Origin: Bin87 sp965217175
GTDB lineage: Bacteria > Chloroflexota > Dehalococcoidia > Lucifugimonadales > UBA3495
Direction of reading: 5' to 3'
Length of the DNA: 64,000 nt
Assembly: GCA_965217175.1 (NCBI GenBank)
Contig: OZ244251.1
Location: forward strand, 62,001 to 126,000
The notes beneath the pieces were generated by a model. The model was not told where the DNA came from and made no database searches. It saw only the letters and a program-made list of their open reading frames with translations. The position numbers and the translations under genes were made by a program. Shown here one piece after another: positions 17,128 to 25,729 of the stretch. How positions within the stretch are numbered: position 1 is the first letter of the stretch; each line of letters opens with the position of its first letter.

Positions 17128-17547
17128 ATGGTAGAAGCGGATGCGCGAATACTTCTGGACTGGGACGCCCTGGAGGTCGGTGAGACCTTCGAGACGTACC
17201 AATACCTCCTCACGCAGGAGATGATAGACACCTACCGCCAAGGGGTGATGGACCCGGAGGCTAGCTTCCCGACCATCTCGCACAAGGTGGATGTCAAGCA
17301 GTACAACGCCAGGTACCGGGACGCCGGTTCGGTCAACGCCCGGTGCGCCTTCTACTGCTACAACCCTCCCATCGGCGGCAAGACGATCACGGTGCGGGCG
17401 TGGATCGCCGACAAGTACCTGCGCCGGGGCAAGAACTACATCGTCACCGAGGCGGTTTCGGTTGACGAAGACGGGCGGCTCATCGACCGCGTGATTACCC
17501 ACGAGCTCAAGCAGCCCACCGAGGTTGGTAAGAAATGGGGAGGCTAG
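17128..17547 (+). CDS. MaoC-like hotdog dehydratase, first subunit
   Basis: A 139-residue hotdog-fold protein of the FAS1-type dehydratase/MaoC group, expected to hydrate or dehydrate an acyl-CoA or similar thioester. It starts at an ATG behind AAAGGAAG. The N-terminal part (WDALEVGETFETYQYLLTQE) and the strand-rich C-terminus (GKTITVRAWIADKYLRRGKN) are typical. The stop overlaps the start of the next MaoC gene by 13 bases, so the two are translationally coupled and probably form a heterodimer, as paired hotdog halves do. The substrate cannot be read from the sequence. Confidence 0.75.
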   Translation: MVEADARILLDWDALEVGETFETYQYLLTQEMIDTYRQGVMDPEASFPTISHKVDVKQYNARYRDAGSVNARCAFYCYNPPIGGKTITVRAWIADKYLRRGKNYIVTEAVSVDEDGRLIDRVITHELKQPTEVGKKWGG

Positions 17548-17987
17548 TTCGCACCTACGAGGTGGGGGATGAGCTATCCCCGCTGGTAAAGGAAATGACC
17601 CAGGATGCGATCAACCTGTTTGAGGGCAGCGCCGGGCAGTTGGAACCTTCCCAGTTCACCGACGAAGAGACCGCCCGCGAGACCCTGGGAACCGAGGGCA
17701 CGGTGGCTTCGGGGAGAATGTCATTGTCATTCGCCATCGAACTACTGCGCCGGTACTTCGGCAGCGGCGTGTTCAACCACACCGGCACGGTTGATCTGAG
17801 ATTCCTGCGGCCGGTCCGTCCCGGCGACACAATCACCTTCACGGGGACGGTTGCCGGCGTGAGTCGGGAAGTGAATGGCAGTCGGGTATCGGTGGAGATC
17901 AAGGCCGAGAACCAGCGCGGCGATACCACCGGAGTGGGTCAGGGCAGCGCGGTCGTCCCCAACGCCTTTCTCCCCCAGGACGAGTAA
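17535..17987 (+). CDS. MaoC-like hotdog dehydratase, second subunit
   Basis: A 150-residue MaoC-domain protein. Typical features are the opening RTYEVGDELSPLVKEMTQD, the GxxxxTG-like NHTGTVDLRFLRPVRPGDTI strand and the final exchange of polar strands (VSVEIKAENQRGDTTGVGQG). The catalytic Asp-His pair of hydratase 2 (usually Asp..His near a PIHxD motif) is not obvious; the ASGRMS segment lies where it would be. It may therefore bind rather than catalyse, or use the partner's residues. It is coupled to the preceding gene. Confidence 0.75.
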   Translation: MGRLVRTYEVGDELSPLVKEMTQDAINLFEGSAGQLEPSQFTDEETARETLGTEGTVASGRMSLSFAIELLRRYFGSGVFNHTGTVDLRFLRPVRPGDTITFTGTVAGVSREVNGSRVSVEIKAENQRGDTTGVGQGSAVVPNAFLPQDE

Positions 17988-18222
17988 CTCCCAGCTGACA
18001 AATTCAAGGATTAGGGGGATTCCATCAGGACCCCCCGGCGCCCGGTAGGATCATTGGACGCCCATCGAGGCCGATCTGCCCGTGCCAACTGGTTAGGAAA
18101 TATTCAGACTCGCTCCCGGTCTCCGTCGCGCGGCCCAAAAAACGATTGACGCACTCTCATGCCTGTCGAATTGGGCGAATTATGGCAGGTTGCCGGCAGG
18201 CGTCGTCGCTAAGTTGAAGGAC

Positions 18223-19065
18223 TTAAAAGCTCGGCTTGGTTGGGAATGGAGTCAATTGGAGTTCGTGAGTCCAACAGGATCGGTCCTGGGTGTGCAGATA
18301 ATAAAAGGCCTCGGCGATCTTAACTGGATTTATCACCACATCAGGATTCTGCTGGGCCCTCGGCAGGGCTCGGGTTCCCGGAGAGTCGATGGTGCCATCT
18401 ATCACGATGTTGGCTACGTGTACGCCGAACTCGGAATATTCCTCGGTCAGCACCTGCGCCAACGTGCGCATCATCACTCGCGGATAGTACAGCGACTGTC
18501 CGGTGTTTCGCTTTCGCCCGCGCAAGGACGAAGAGTTGTTGGAAATGAGGAACGAGCCCTGACCGCGTTCTCGCATGGCGGGCAACACCTCTTTGGCGAC
18601 CAGGAACGGCCCACGGCTGGAGATATGCTGAGCCGTATCGAACATCTCCACCGGTATATGTTCCAGGAGTTCTTTCTCCGGCGGAAGATCCCGACCCTCC
18701 AGATAGCCCGCGTTGTATACCAAAACTTCCGGGTCGCCAGCCTGCTCTCGAACTTGTGAGAACGCATCGGATATGGAGTCGCTTGACACCAAATCCAGCT
18801 CGACAATCATGCTTTCGCCGCCTTGCTCACCGATGGCTCGCTGCAAGGGAGACGCGTTGGCCGTGGTACGGGTCGTGAGAATGACGAAAAAGCCCTCCTG
18901 TGCGAACTTTTGGGCTATGGCGCCACCAACGCCCCAACGCACGCCCACTGGAAGGTCGCTATCATCGAGCACCCTGCCGTGCGCCAATTGGGTATTCCGG
19001 CCATCTGATTGCCACTTTGAAGTCGCCCCCACCACAACGGCGACCGGTTTACGGTTCGAATTCAT
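18223..19065 (-). CDS. Atypical short-chain dehydrogenase/reductase-like protein
   Basis: A 280-residue protein with a Rossmann start (PVAVVVGATSK) and SDR-like later parts (DPEVLVYNAGYLEGRD, a late PGTRALP). The glycine-rich motif is split by about 25 extra residues between GATSK and GVGGAIAQKFAQEGF. The active-site Tyr-x-x-x-Lys is not kept: SLYYPRVMMRTLAQVL has Tyr but no Lys. NSSSLRGR may supply the Ser. It may therefore bind a nucleotide without normal oxidoreductase chemistry. The start ATG is preceded by GGGGATCTGAG. It stands alone, with neighbours on the other strand. Confidence 0.7.
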   Translation of the reverse strand: MNSNRKPVAVVVGATSKWQSDGRNTQLAHGRVLDDSDLPVGVRWGVGGAIAQKFAQEGFFVILTTRTTANASPLQRAIGEQGGESMIVELDLVSSDSISDAFSQVREQAGDPEVLVYNAGYLEGRDLPPEKELLEHIPVEMFDTAQHISSRGPFLVAKEVLPAMRERGQGSFLISNNSSSLRGRKRNTGQSLYYPRVMMRTLAQVLTEEYSEFGVHVANIVIDGTIDSPGTRALPRAQQNPDVVINPVKIAEAFYYLHTQDRSCWTHELQLTPFPTKPSF

Positions 19066-19529
19066 CTCAGATCCCCTTCCTTTTCAATATCGGTTTCGAG
19101 TTCAATATCGACATCGGGCCCACGTCACGGCCGTTCGTACGAGTCTACTGGAAACCCTTCGGTACTTTGTAAATCCACCTGCCGGTCGCGACGTGAAAGC
19201 CGCGCGGCCCGAGGCTGTGATACTGCTTGTCTCATCGGACCACCACGCGTCCTAGACTGGCCGTATGGTACCACCATCGGGCAGTCGCCGTCGGGGATTG
19301 CCGAGACGCCTCTCTTGGCCGCTGAACGATGAATGAGAAGCTGGCGAGCCTACTCGGAAGTGGCGCCGCAGCGGATATCCGGCACGGCGTCTGTTACTAA
19401 CGCCCCATCTGCCGCCGCGCCCGATTCACGCTTATGGTAAGATTGGGTGAGCCTCCAGTGCGAATACGCGCTGGTAGCAATTGCGTCAATCTTTTGACCC
19501 TGATCAGCGCCGGGATCAAGCGGAGACAG
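19066..19529. other. Divergent intergenic region
   Basis: It separates the minus-strand SDR-like gene from the plus-strand envelope operon. I see no gene and no convincing promoter; TTTCAATATCGG and GTTCAATATCGA (about 19081-19112) form an imperfect direct repeat. Confidence 0.4.
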
Positions 19530-20603
19530 ATGTTGTCCAGCGCTACAAAGTGGATGATGGAAACGCTTCGTGCAACGCGAAGTGTCATGTCCAGTTGGTT
19601 CGTCCTCGGACCGATTGCCGCTGTTTTGGGGGTAGTGATCGGCGCCCTGGTGCTGACCTACGCTTTTCCGGGGAAGCCCAACATCGCCGTAATTGACATT
19701 CCATATACCGTCATTTCCGAGAGATCGGCCTACGTCATCGGCGAGTTCATCAGCTACGCGGAGCGGGACGATTCCATAAAGGCGGTGGTCATCAGGCTCA
19801 CCACACCGGGAGGCAGCGCCACCGCCAGTGAGCGGCTTTACGTGGAAACCCGGAAACTCCGGGAAAAGAAACCTGTAGTTGTGATACTGAACGGCCTGGT
19901 TGCCAGTGGCGGGTACATGATGGCCATGGGATCCAATCATATGTACGCCCAAACCTCGTCTCTGATTGGCAACGTAGGGGCTATTACATTGGCCGGCCCG
20001 TTGATCCCCGGGGTGCCGTCGGAAAGTATTGTGTTCACCGGCCCCTACAAGCTGACTGGAGCCTCCAGAAGGGACTGGTTCGCGATGACAGAACAGCTCA
20101 AATCCAGTTTCGCCCAAATGGTAATCAGCGAGCGGGGAGAACGCCTGCGAATGACCGAAGCGGAGCTGGTGGAAGGGCGGATTTACTCGGGCATCGACGC
20201 CGTAAGTCTGGGCCTTGCCGACGATATCGGCGGCGATAGCGATGCTATCGAAAAAGCAGCAGAACTCGCGGGAATTTCTAACTATGGATTGGTGGACGTA
20301 AACTCAGAAGTACAGCGCGAGTTCATCCTGAGGGTAAGACGGATATTCGCCGCTCAATACGATGGCGAAGCAAACGGATTGGTCGACCCGGTGACACTGC
20401 TGCTAATGGATCAGGGAAACAGCGACCCTCTCCAGAGCGCATCCGGGCTGGTGCCCGGCAACGGCATTGCGGAGCTCCAGGCACTGCGGAAACTGATGCT
20501 TGTCGGGGGCCTGGATATGTATCAGGAGAACCCTCTGCCGGAGTTCCCCCTCGAGATCCGCCGACCTAACGTCTACTACCTGTACGCGGGATATGACGAT
20601 TAA
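19530..20603 (+). CDS. Membrane-anchored S49-family (SppA/SohB-like) serine protease
   Basis: A 357-residue ClpP-fold protease. I chose the ATG at 19530 because upstream codons look non-coding; 19551 is a possible alternative. One membrane anchor lies at about 23-45. The protease core has TTPGGSATASE, the nucleophile Ser in LVASGGYMMAMGSNHMYAQ (about residue 126) and the general-base Lys in GPYKLTGASRRDWF (about 174), the S49 dyad. IPGVPSES and SGIDAVSLGLADDIGG also match the family. It probably cleaves membrane peptides or signal peptides outside the membrane. It is the first gene of a three-gene operon and overlaps the next by 11 bases. Confidence 0.85.
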   Translation: MLSSATKWMMETLRATRSVMSSWFVLGPIAAVLGVVIGALVLTYAFPGKPNIAVIDIPYTVISERSAYVIGEFISYAERDDSIKAVVIRLTTPGGSATASERLYVETRKLREKKPVVVILNGLVASGGYMMAMGSNHMYAQTSSLIGNVGAITLAGPLIPGVPSESIVFTGPYKLTGASRRDWFAMTEQLKSSFAQMVISERGERLRMTEAELVEGRIYSGIDAVSLGLADDIGGDSDAIEKAAELAGISNYGLVDVNSEVQREFILRVRRIFAAQYDGEANGLVDPVTLLLMDQGNSDPLQSASGLVPGNGIAELQALRKLMLVGGLDMYQENPLPEFPLEIRRPNVYYLYAGYDD

Positions 20604-21903
20604 ACTATTAGGGTCGGTTGCCCTATTTCTCATTTTCGCCGCTATCGCTTTCGGTGGTGGGTATCTTTATTTTTACCAGGGCGGCTACAGCCCGCCGCCC
20701 TCGCCGCAAATCGTCTTCCAGCAGGTGGGTTCGCAGGCCAGTCCCGCCATCTTGCCCATAGAACCGCCCGCGAGCCTGCCTTCCGGGGGCCTGTTCCTGG
20801 TGGATGCTCTGCACAGGAATGCGTTCCGATCCAACGAAATCGTTACGCTGCGGTCGCGGATAGCCAATCGCGGATACGATGTCGAGTTTCTGGGCAACTT
20901 CACCACTGTTGAGGAGTCTGACAGGCTGATTCAACTGGAGGATCAACTGCGTCGCGCCGACAGCTTCCTGGTTATCCTCCCGAGAGCCGCTTATTCGGAG
21001 GCCGAAGCCAGCCTGGTGGAACAGTTCGTACGTAAAGGCGGAAAGCTGCTGCTGATCTCCGATCCGACTCGACCGCAACAGATAAACACGCTGGCGGAAA
21101 GGTTTGGGCTCTACTTCCAGCCCGGCTACCTCTACAACCAGGTTGAGCACGACCTCAACTTCCAGCACATCTTCGTTCGAGAGTTTCAGCCCGAAGAGAT
21201 AACCGCAGGTCTGGACACCATCGCCCTGTACACAGCCGGCTCCGTCCAGTCATCGGGCCCAGGGCTGGCATTTGCCGATGCCAACACTAAATCTACGGTG
21301 GTTGGTTCCAGCGAGAGCCTCAATCCAATGGCCTGGGGCAACAGCCGCAATGTAGTGTCGATCGCAGACCTCACCTTTATGATTCCCCCCCAGAACTCAA
21401 TGCTGGACAACGACAGGCTGGTATCGAACATCGCAGACTACTTCACCAACAGCAACCGCGAGTTTTACCTCGCCGACTTCCCGCATTTCTATGGACGTGG
21501 ACTGGACAACGAGGTGGACATCCTGTTGGGGCAAACATCGCTTCTGAACCAGGGAACTGAGCTGAAGAAAGGCTTGTCGGAATACGGGATATCATCCAAC
21601 GTCCGTGGAGTCGAAGACGTCAGTCGGGACACGGTATTCCTGGGGCTGCACGAGGATGTGATGCAGGTCAGTCAGTACCTGCAGGCCGCCGGAGTGCGCA
21701 TTGACGATACTCTGAGCACACGTTTTGGTCCAGACCTGGAACTCGAAGGAACTACCGTTACCGTACTTGACCGGAACCAGGACCGATCCATGCTGATACT
21801 CCTGTCGGATACACCCGAAACATTGGGCGATGCGGTCAATCGCCTGCTGACCGGCGATTTTAGAGACGACTTGGTTAGCGATTTCGCAGGAGTGAGTAGG
21901 TAG
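20593..21903 (+). CDS. DUF4350-like membrane-anchored protein of the envelope operon
   Basis: A 436-residue protein starting at an ATG inside the end of the protease gene; a longer upstream frame would overlap the protease by about 100 bases and lacks support. A single membrane segment lies at about 4-26. The following domain (GGLFLVDALHRNAFRSNEIV, YDVEFLGNF.., FLVILPRAAYSEAEASLVEQFVR) resembles DUF4350 / class I glutamine-amidotransferase-like folds, and GGKLLLISDPTR fits the same fold. The amidotransferase catalytic Cys is not visible, so it is probably non-enzymatic. Three bases separate it from the next gene. It is likely a partner of the protease in the cell envelope. Confidence 0.65.
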   Translation: MTIKLLGSVALFLIFAAIAFGGGYLYFYQGGYSPPPSPQIVFQQVGSQASPAILPIEPPASLPSGGLFLVDALHRNAFRSNEIVTLRSRIANRGYDVEFLGNFTTVEESDRLIQLEDQLRRADSFLVILPRAAYSEAEASLVEQFVRKGGKLLLISDPTRPQQINTLAERFGLYFQPGYLYNQVEHDLNFQHIFVREFQPEEITAGLDTIALYTAGSVQSSGPGLAFADANTKSTVVGSSESLNPMAWGNSRNVVSIADLTFMIPPQNSMLDNDRLVSNIADYFTNSNREFYLADFPHFYGRGLDNEVDILLGQTSLLNQGTELKKGLSEYGISSNVRGVEDVSRDTVFLGLHEDVMQVSQYLQAAGVRIDDTLSTRFGPDLELEGTTVTVLDRNQDRSMLILLSDTPETLGDAVNRLLTGDFRDDLVSDFAGVSR

Positions 21904-21906
21904 TCC

Positions 21907-23295
21907 ATGACAACTAGATCCTTTTGCTACGTTTCACTTTTCCTGGCTCTGTCGCTGCTGCTACTGGTTGCCTGTAACCAACCCGACACATCCCCGCCTG
22001 AAATATTGCCCGCAGAGGTACAACCCCTCGCCAGCGCCACTCCCCTGCCGGCAAGCGCCCAATCCGAGATCAACGATTTTGTAAATCAACAGCAGACCAT
22101 CGATGAACAGTGGGACCAAATCCGCGTGGAGTTCGACCAATGGAGGGCCGAGTTGACCTCGTGCCACCCAAACTCAGTACACGAAGCCCTCAATGACTTC
22201 GCCGTTACTTTCAATGATGTGACCGAACAGGCGCGTAACCTTACCCGCGCTCAAAGCACCCGAGAACTCGCCGATACGCTGATAGTGGCCGCCGAGGCGG
22301 AGGAAACGGCGTTGCGGCAGTTGCGAGACGGCTGGCAGCCCAATAACGTTGCGCTATTCGAGGAAGTGGAGCAGCGGCGTTCTGATGCGTCCCACGCTCA
22401 AAAGGACGCCCAGGACCGGGCGATCGAGTTGCGCGCGGCCCTGGAAGATGGTATCGCACCCGAATCAACCGACGAATTTGCCCAATCATTTGAGCTTGTC
22501 AACAATGACTGGCAAACGGTTCACGATGAATACAAAAACTTGCGTGATACGGCAGAGGGTCTGGAACCAGCTGACGTTATCGCCGGCCTCGACCAACTGG
22601 TGGAAAAGTTCACGCTCGTCGTTGATGCGCTGGATGAACTACCGGTCCAAACCGGCGCTGAAAGTACAGTAGAGGCTCTCCAAAGCGCGGCGCAAGCAGA
22701 ACTGGAGGCTTTCAACACCGCGAGAGAACCATCCAACGATCCGGAACTGACCGACGATCCGGAACTGACCGACGACCCGGAACTGCCCGACTTCTCCGGG
22801 ATCGACGCCAGTGTGAAGACCAGCGACGATGCCCTGGCGGACACCATTCAAACGATCGCCAACACACCGGAGGCTGATCCGACTGTTCCAACTGATCCGG
22901 AGCAAGGCCTGGCAGAACTGCAGGTATTCGATGATGAGTACGACAGAGTCGTCGTGACCTGGGATGAATTTCATGATCGTTACAACGACTGGCGGGCCAG
23001 CGAAGGTGGGTGCGACCGTACCGAGGTTATACAGGCGTTGGAGCAATTTAGTCTCCGCACCGGCGCCATTGCACGCGACGTAAGAGACCTTCCGCAAGCC
23101 GGCTACCTCCTCCCCATGTACACATCGCTGGTGGATGCCGCAGGGAGAGAGGAGAATGCTATCCGGACCCTGCGCAACTCTTGGCAACCGTTCACGGTAG
23201 ATGCTTTCAAGGCCGCGGACGAGGACAGGGTCAACGTCGACGGGCTGCGCCGGGAAGCAGACATCGCACTTCAGCAACTTCGCAATCGTTTCTGA
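21907..23295 (+). CDS. Lipoprotein with duplicated helical domain
   Basis: A 462-residue exported lipoprotein. The signal peptide (residues 1-22) ends in a lipobox LVAC with Cys23. Two homologous alpha-helical domains flank a linker. The first is near 60-165 (QIRVEFDQWRAELTSC.., LRQLRDGWQPNNVALFEEVE) and the second near 340-460 (VVVTWDEFHDRYNDWRASEG.., IRTLRNSWQPFTVDAFKAAD). The linker carries three near-identical six-residue units, DDPELT, DDPELT, DDPELP. I do not recognise the family. It is the third gene of the operon with the S49 protease and the DUF4350-like protein, and could be substrate, receptor or scaffold for them. Confidence 0.7.
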   Translation: MTTRSFCYVSLFLALSLLLLVACNQPDTSPPEILPAEVQPLASATPLPASAQSEINDFVNQQQTIDEQWDQIRVEFDQWRAELTSCHPNSVHEALNDFAVTFNDVTEQARNLTRAQSTRELADTLIVAAEAEETALRQLRDGWQPNNVALFEEVEQRRSDASHAQKDAQDRAIELRAALEDGIAPESTDEFAQSFELVNNDWQTVHDEYKNLRDTAEGLEPADVIAGLDQLVEKFTLVVDALDELPVQTGAESTVEALQSAAQAELEAFNTAREPSNDPELTDDPELTDDPELPDFSGIDASVKTSDDALADTIQTIANTPEADPTVPTDPEQGLAELQVFDDEYDRVVVTWDEFHDRYNDWRASEGGCDRTEVIQALEQFSLRTGAIARDVRDLPQAGYLLPMYTSLVDAAGREENAIRTLRNSWQPFTVDAFKAADEDRVNVDGLRREADIALQQLRNRF

Positions 23296-23432
23296 GCCAA
23301 ACAGCTCGACTGCCACAATATCGCGACTCGCCAACCCCGCCAGTCGCTCCATCCGGCCGATACCACGGCATGGGCGCGGGTTCGCGAATTCTCCGGCCAG
23401 CCCGGTGACACGCGCCTCGCGGTGAGTAAAGT

Positions 23433-23903
23433 TCAGGGCAACTTTCGGATGAAGGTCAGCTTTCGCGACGGACTCCACTTCCACAATCGTTGGGCCCCGG
23501 TGGCCGTCTGAGGCTCAATCGGTTCCACCTCCTCCAGCATCCAGAGCCACCGGCCAGGGACAAAATCGCCGTAAGGGTCAATAGCTATCCGATTGACTGA
23601 CCCGGGTCCAAACACGGCGATCTCACCGTCCACTCCGATGACCTGCCCGGCGGAAACCAACCGCGCCACAGCCAGCACCGCGCCGGTAGGAACCTTGTGC
23701 CGCCACCTTTCACCGTATAGATTCGCGATGGCGGCCTCGGTGTCCGGATGCAACGCGCCCGGGGGTGCAATCCGTTTTCCGGCGTGGATCGCAAGTAGAC
23801 GACCCAGTGCAACGCGCGGCGGCGGCCACGAACGTGTCTCGACTGTTTTGACGCCGTGGGCAATCAGCGATGCCCAGGGTTGGTGCAGCGTCATGGCCCG
23901 CAT
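23433..23903 (-). CDS. ASCH-domain protein
   Basis: A 156-residue protein with the ASCH RNA-binding-like fold. The start MRAMTLHQPWASLIAHGVKT followed by ETRSW..P is the hallmark (Lys and Glu-Thr-Arg of the binding cleft). GRLLAIHAGKRI and VLAVARLVSAGQV supply the central strands. ASCH proteins act in RNA binding or as small amidohydrolases (as in YqfB); here the target is unknown. It converges on the lipoprotein gene and overlaps nothing. Confidence 0.8.
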   Translation of the reverse strand: MRAMTLHQPWASLIAHGVKTVETRSWPPPRVALGRLLAIHAGKRIAPPGALHPDTEAAIANLYGERWRHKVPTGAVLAVARLVSAGQVIGVDGEIAVFGPGSVNRIAIDPYGDFVPGRWLWMLEEVEPIEPQTATGAQRLWKWSPSRKLTFIRKLP

Positions 23904-24031
23904 TGGTTCGGTCGTTATCGGCGACCGCGGTAACGTCGGGGCTATGGGGGTTCCAATTGCGTTGACGGTCTGAACGGGGAGTGTCTATAATTTCGAGCAT
24001 CAGAATACTACCCGTAGAGGTGTTGCGCGCG

Positions 24032-24334
24032 ATGGAATTGAAGACAGGGCAGCGGTACGTTGGTCCCGGAGGGGCTGAGCTAATCGTCAGCAAGGCGGGC
24101 GGCCAGGGCGATTTGACGGACGGTGACATACCCCTTCAGATAAAGGGCGCCAGCGTCGATTTTGTCGGCGCGTCATCCGCGGACGATGCACCGGAGGTAA
24201 CGATGGGCAAGCGCCTGTCCTCCGCCGACGGCAGCGTTTCGGTGCTGGTCACCAAAGCCGGCAAATGCGATTTGCGGCTCAACGGCGAGCCGATGGAATT
24301 GCAGGAAGCTAAACAGCTGCCATCATCAGACTGA
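24032..24334 (+). CDS. Small hypothetical protein
   Basis: A 100-residue acidic soluble protein beginning MELKTGQRYVGPGGAELIVS. It has beta-rich composition and three short repeats of the type (I/V)xKAG (LIVSKAGGQGD, VLVTKAGKCDL). A longer start at 23981 is possible, but the added residues look non-coding. A clear terminator follows 31 bases after the stop, which supports it as a transcribed single gene. The family is unknown. Confidence 0.6.
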   Translation: MELKTGQRYVGPGGAELIVSKAGGQGDLTDGDIPLQIKGASVDFVGASSADDAPEVTMGKRLSSADGSVSVLVTKAGKCDLRLNGEPMELQEAKQLPSSD

Positions 24335-24365
24335 TGCAGCCCCGCAATTGAAGCGGAACGATTCA

Positions 24366-24392
24366 GGGGCGGGATTGAACCCCGCCCCTTTT
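24366..24392 (+). terminator. Rho-independent terminator
   Basis: GGGGCGGG (24366-24373) pairs with CCCGCCCC (24381-24388) over a seven-base loop, then TTTT. Confidence 0.85.
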
Positions 24393-24505
24393 GTCTTGCT
24401 CTGTATGAGCGCCGGCACGCCTGCTCTCGCCCCTGACCCATTTCTGAAGGCGGGAATGGTCTCCGCGCCGGGATCACGCGCCTCTGCTTCGTTCCGGCGA
24501 CAACT

Positions 24506-24533
24506 GGAATCCCGGTGGTCTTGCCGGGATTCC
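24506..24533. repeat. Hairpin between convergent genes
   Basis: GGAATCCCGG and CCGGGATTCC form a perfect 10-bp stem with an eight-base loop. There is no T-run, so it is more likely a REP-like repeat than a terminator. Confidence 0.6.
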
Positions 24534-24573
24534 GCGTCGCTTTGTCCCTGGCGCCGACGAGGTTAACCGACGC

Positions 24574-25644
24574 CTACAGGAAATGGGGAATAACCTGCTT
24601 GCCGAACATGCGGATGCTGTTCATTATGTTGCTGTGAGGCAGGTTGCCCATCTGCATGAAGCACAGAATCTGATCGACGCCGGCCTCCCGGTATTTCTCG
24701 ATGGTCTTGATGACCGTCTCCGGGCTGCCCATCGCGAACGCGCCGGACTCGATATGATCATCGGCGGTTTTGTCGACCCGCTCGGTCTGGATCGCATCAA
24801 CGGCGAAGCGGTAACTGTCGGGCACGGCGCGACCTTGCCAGGGGCTGTAAAGGTCTTCGGCTTTGGCCACGAACCACTCACCCTCCCGGGCGGCGGCATC
24901 GTAGGCTTCCTGGTCGGTTTCGGCAACGTGAACCATGCACAGCGCCGCGATGTTGTCGTTGACCATACTGCCGATGGGATGGGGGTTTTTCACCGCGTCA
25001 CGGTAAATCTGCACGCGCTCCACCAATTGCTCATGGCCGCCCAGGTTGAAACAAAGGACGCCAATGCCCAAATCTCCGGCCTCACCGAAGGATGCCGGCT
25101 GGCTACAGGCCATCCACATGGGCGGGTGTGGATTCTGAACCGGCTTGGGGATGACCGACCGCGGCGGGATGTTATAGAACTCACCCGCGTGGGAGAAGGG
25201 GTCTTCGGTCCACATTCGGGGAATCATGCCGATGGCTTCACGCCATTGGGCTTTGGTCGTCTCCGGATCCACCTCGAAGCCGTCCATTTCAATGAGAGTG
25301 GTGGAGCGGCCGGTGCCCAGATCCATGCGCCCGTCGCTGAGGATATCCAGCACCGCGGCGCGCTCAGCGACCCGCACGGGATGGTTGTAAGCTCCGGGGA
25401 GCAGGGCTACAGCGTGGCCGATGCGGATGCGCTTGGTGCGTTGAGAAATGGCTCCGTAGAGCACCTCGGGGGCGGAACAGTGGGAAAACTCCCTCAGGAA
25501 GTGGTGTTCCACCGTCCAGAAGTAGTCAAAGCCAACGTCGTCAGCCAACTCCACCTGGGCCATCACCTGCTTGTAGCGATCGGCCTCGATGCCGGGGTAA
25601 TGAGGTTCCGGCACCTGGATTTCGTACATCAATCCGAATTTCAT
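24574..25644 (-). CDS. Luciferase-like (LLM class) flavin-dependent monooxygenase
   Basis: A 356-residue TIM-barrel flavin enzyme that would use reduced FMN supplied by a separate reductase to oxidise an organic substrate. The start ATG follows CAGGAGGACGCA. Family marks are FDYFWTVEHHFLREFSHCSA (N-terminal strand 2 with His-His), RIRIGHAVALLPGAYNHPVR, VAERAAVLDILSDGRMDLGT, GRSTTLIEMDGF and the C-terminal GSPETVIKTIEKYREAGVDQ. The length is normal. The next gene on the same strand is a Zn dehydrogenase 85 bases upstream, so they may be co-transcribed. The substrate cannot be predicted. Confidence 0.9.
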   Translation of the reverse strand: MKFGLMYEIQVPEPHYPGIEADRYKQVMAQVELADDVGFDYFWTVEHHFLREFSHCSAPEVLYGAISQRTKRIRIGHAVALLPGAYNHPVRVAERAAVLDILSDGRMDLGTGRSTTLIEMDGFEVDPETTKAQWREAIGMIPRMWTEDPFSHAGEFYNIPPRSVIPKPVQNPHPPMWMACSQPASFGEAGDLGIGVLCFNLGGHEQLVERVQIYRDAVKNPHPIGSMVNDNIAALCMVHVAETDQEAYDAAAREGEWFVAKAEDLYSPWQGRAVPDSYRFAVDAIQTERVDKTADDHIESGAFAMGSPETVIKTIEKYREAGVDQILCFMQMGNLPHSNIMNSIRMFGKQVIPHFL

Positions 25645-25729
25645 TGCGTCCTCCTGTGGACTGGTCTGGCGGAACCGTAGCGTTGAGATTGCCCCGTCGC
25701 CACGCTTCCCGCGTTGACAACGTCAACAA

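Noticed and set aside
20500..20592. An N-terminal extension of the DUF4350-like gene
   Set aside because: It overlaps the protease gene by about 100 bases, has non-protein-like composition and would place residues before the membrane anchor.
22736..22797. A CRISPR-like or regulatory repeat
   Set aside because: The three 18-base units are in frame inside the lipoprotein gene and encode DDPELT repeats.
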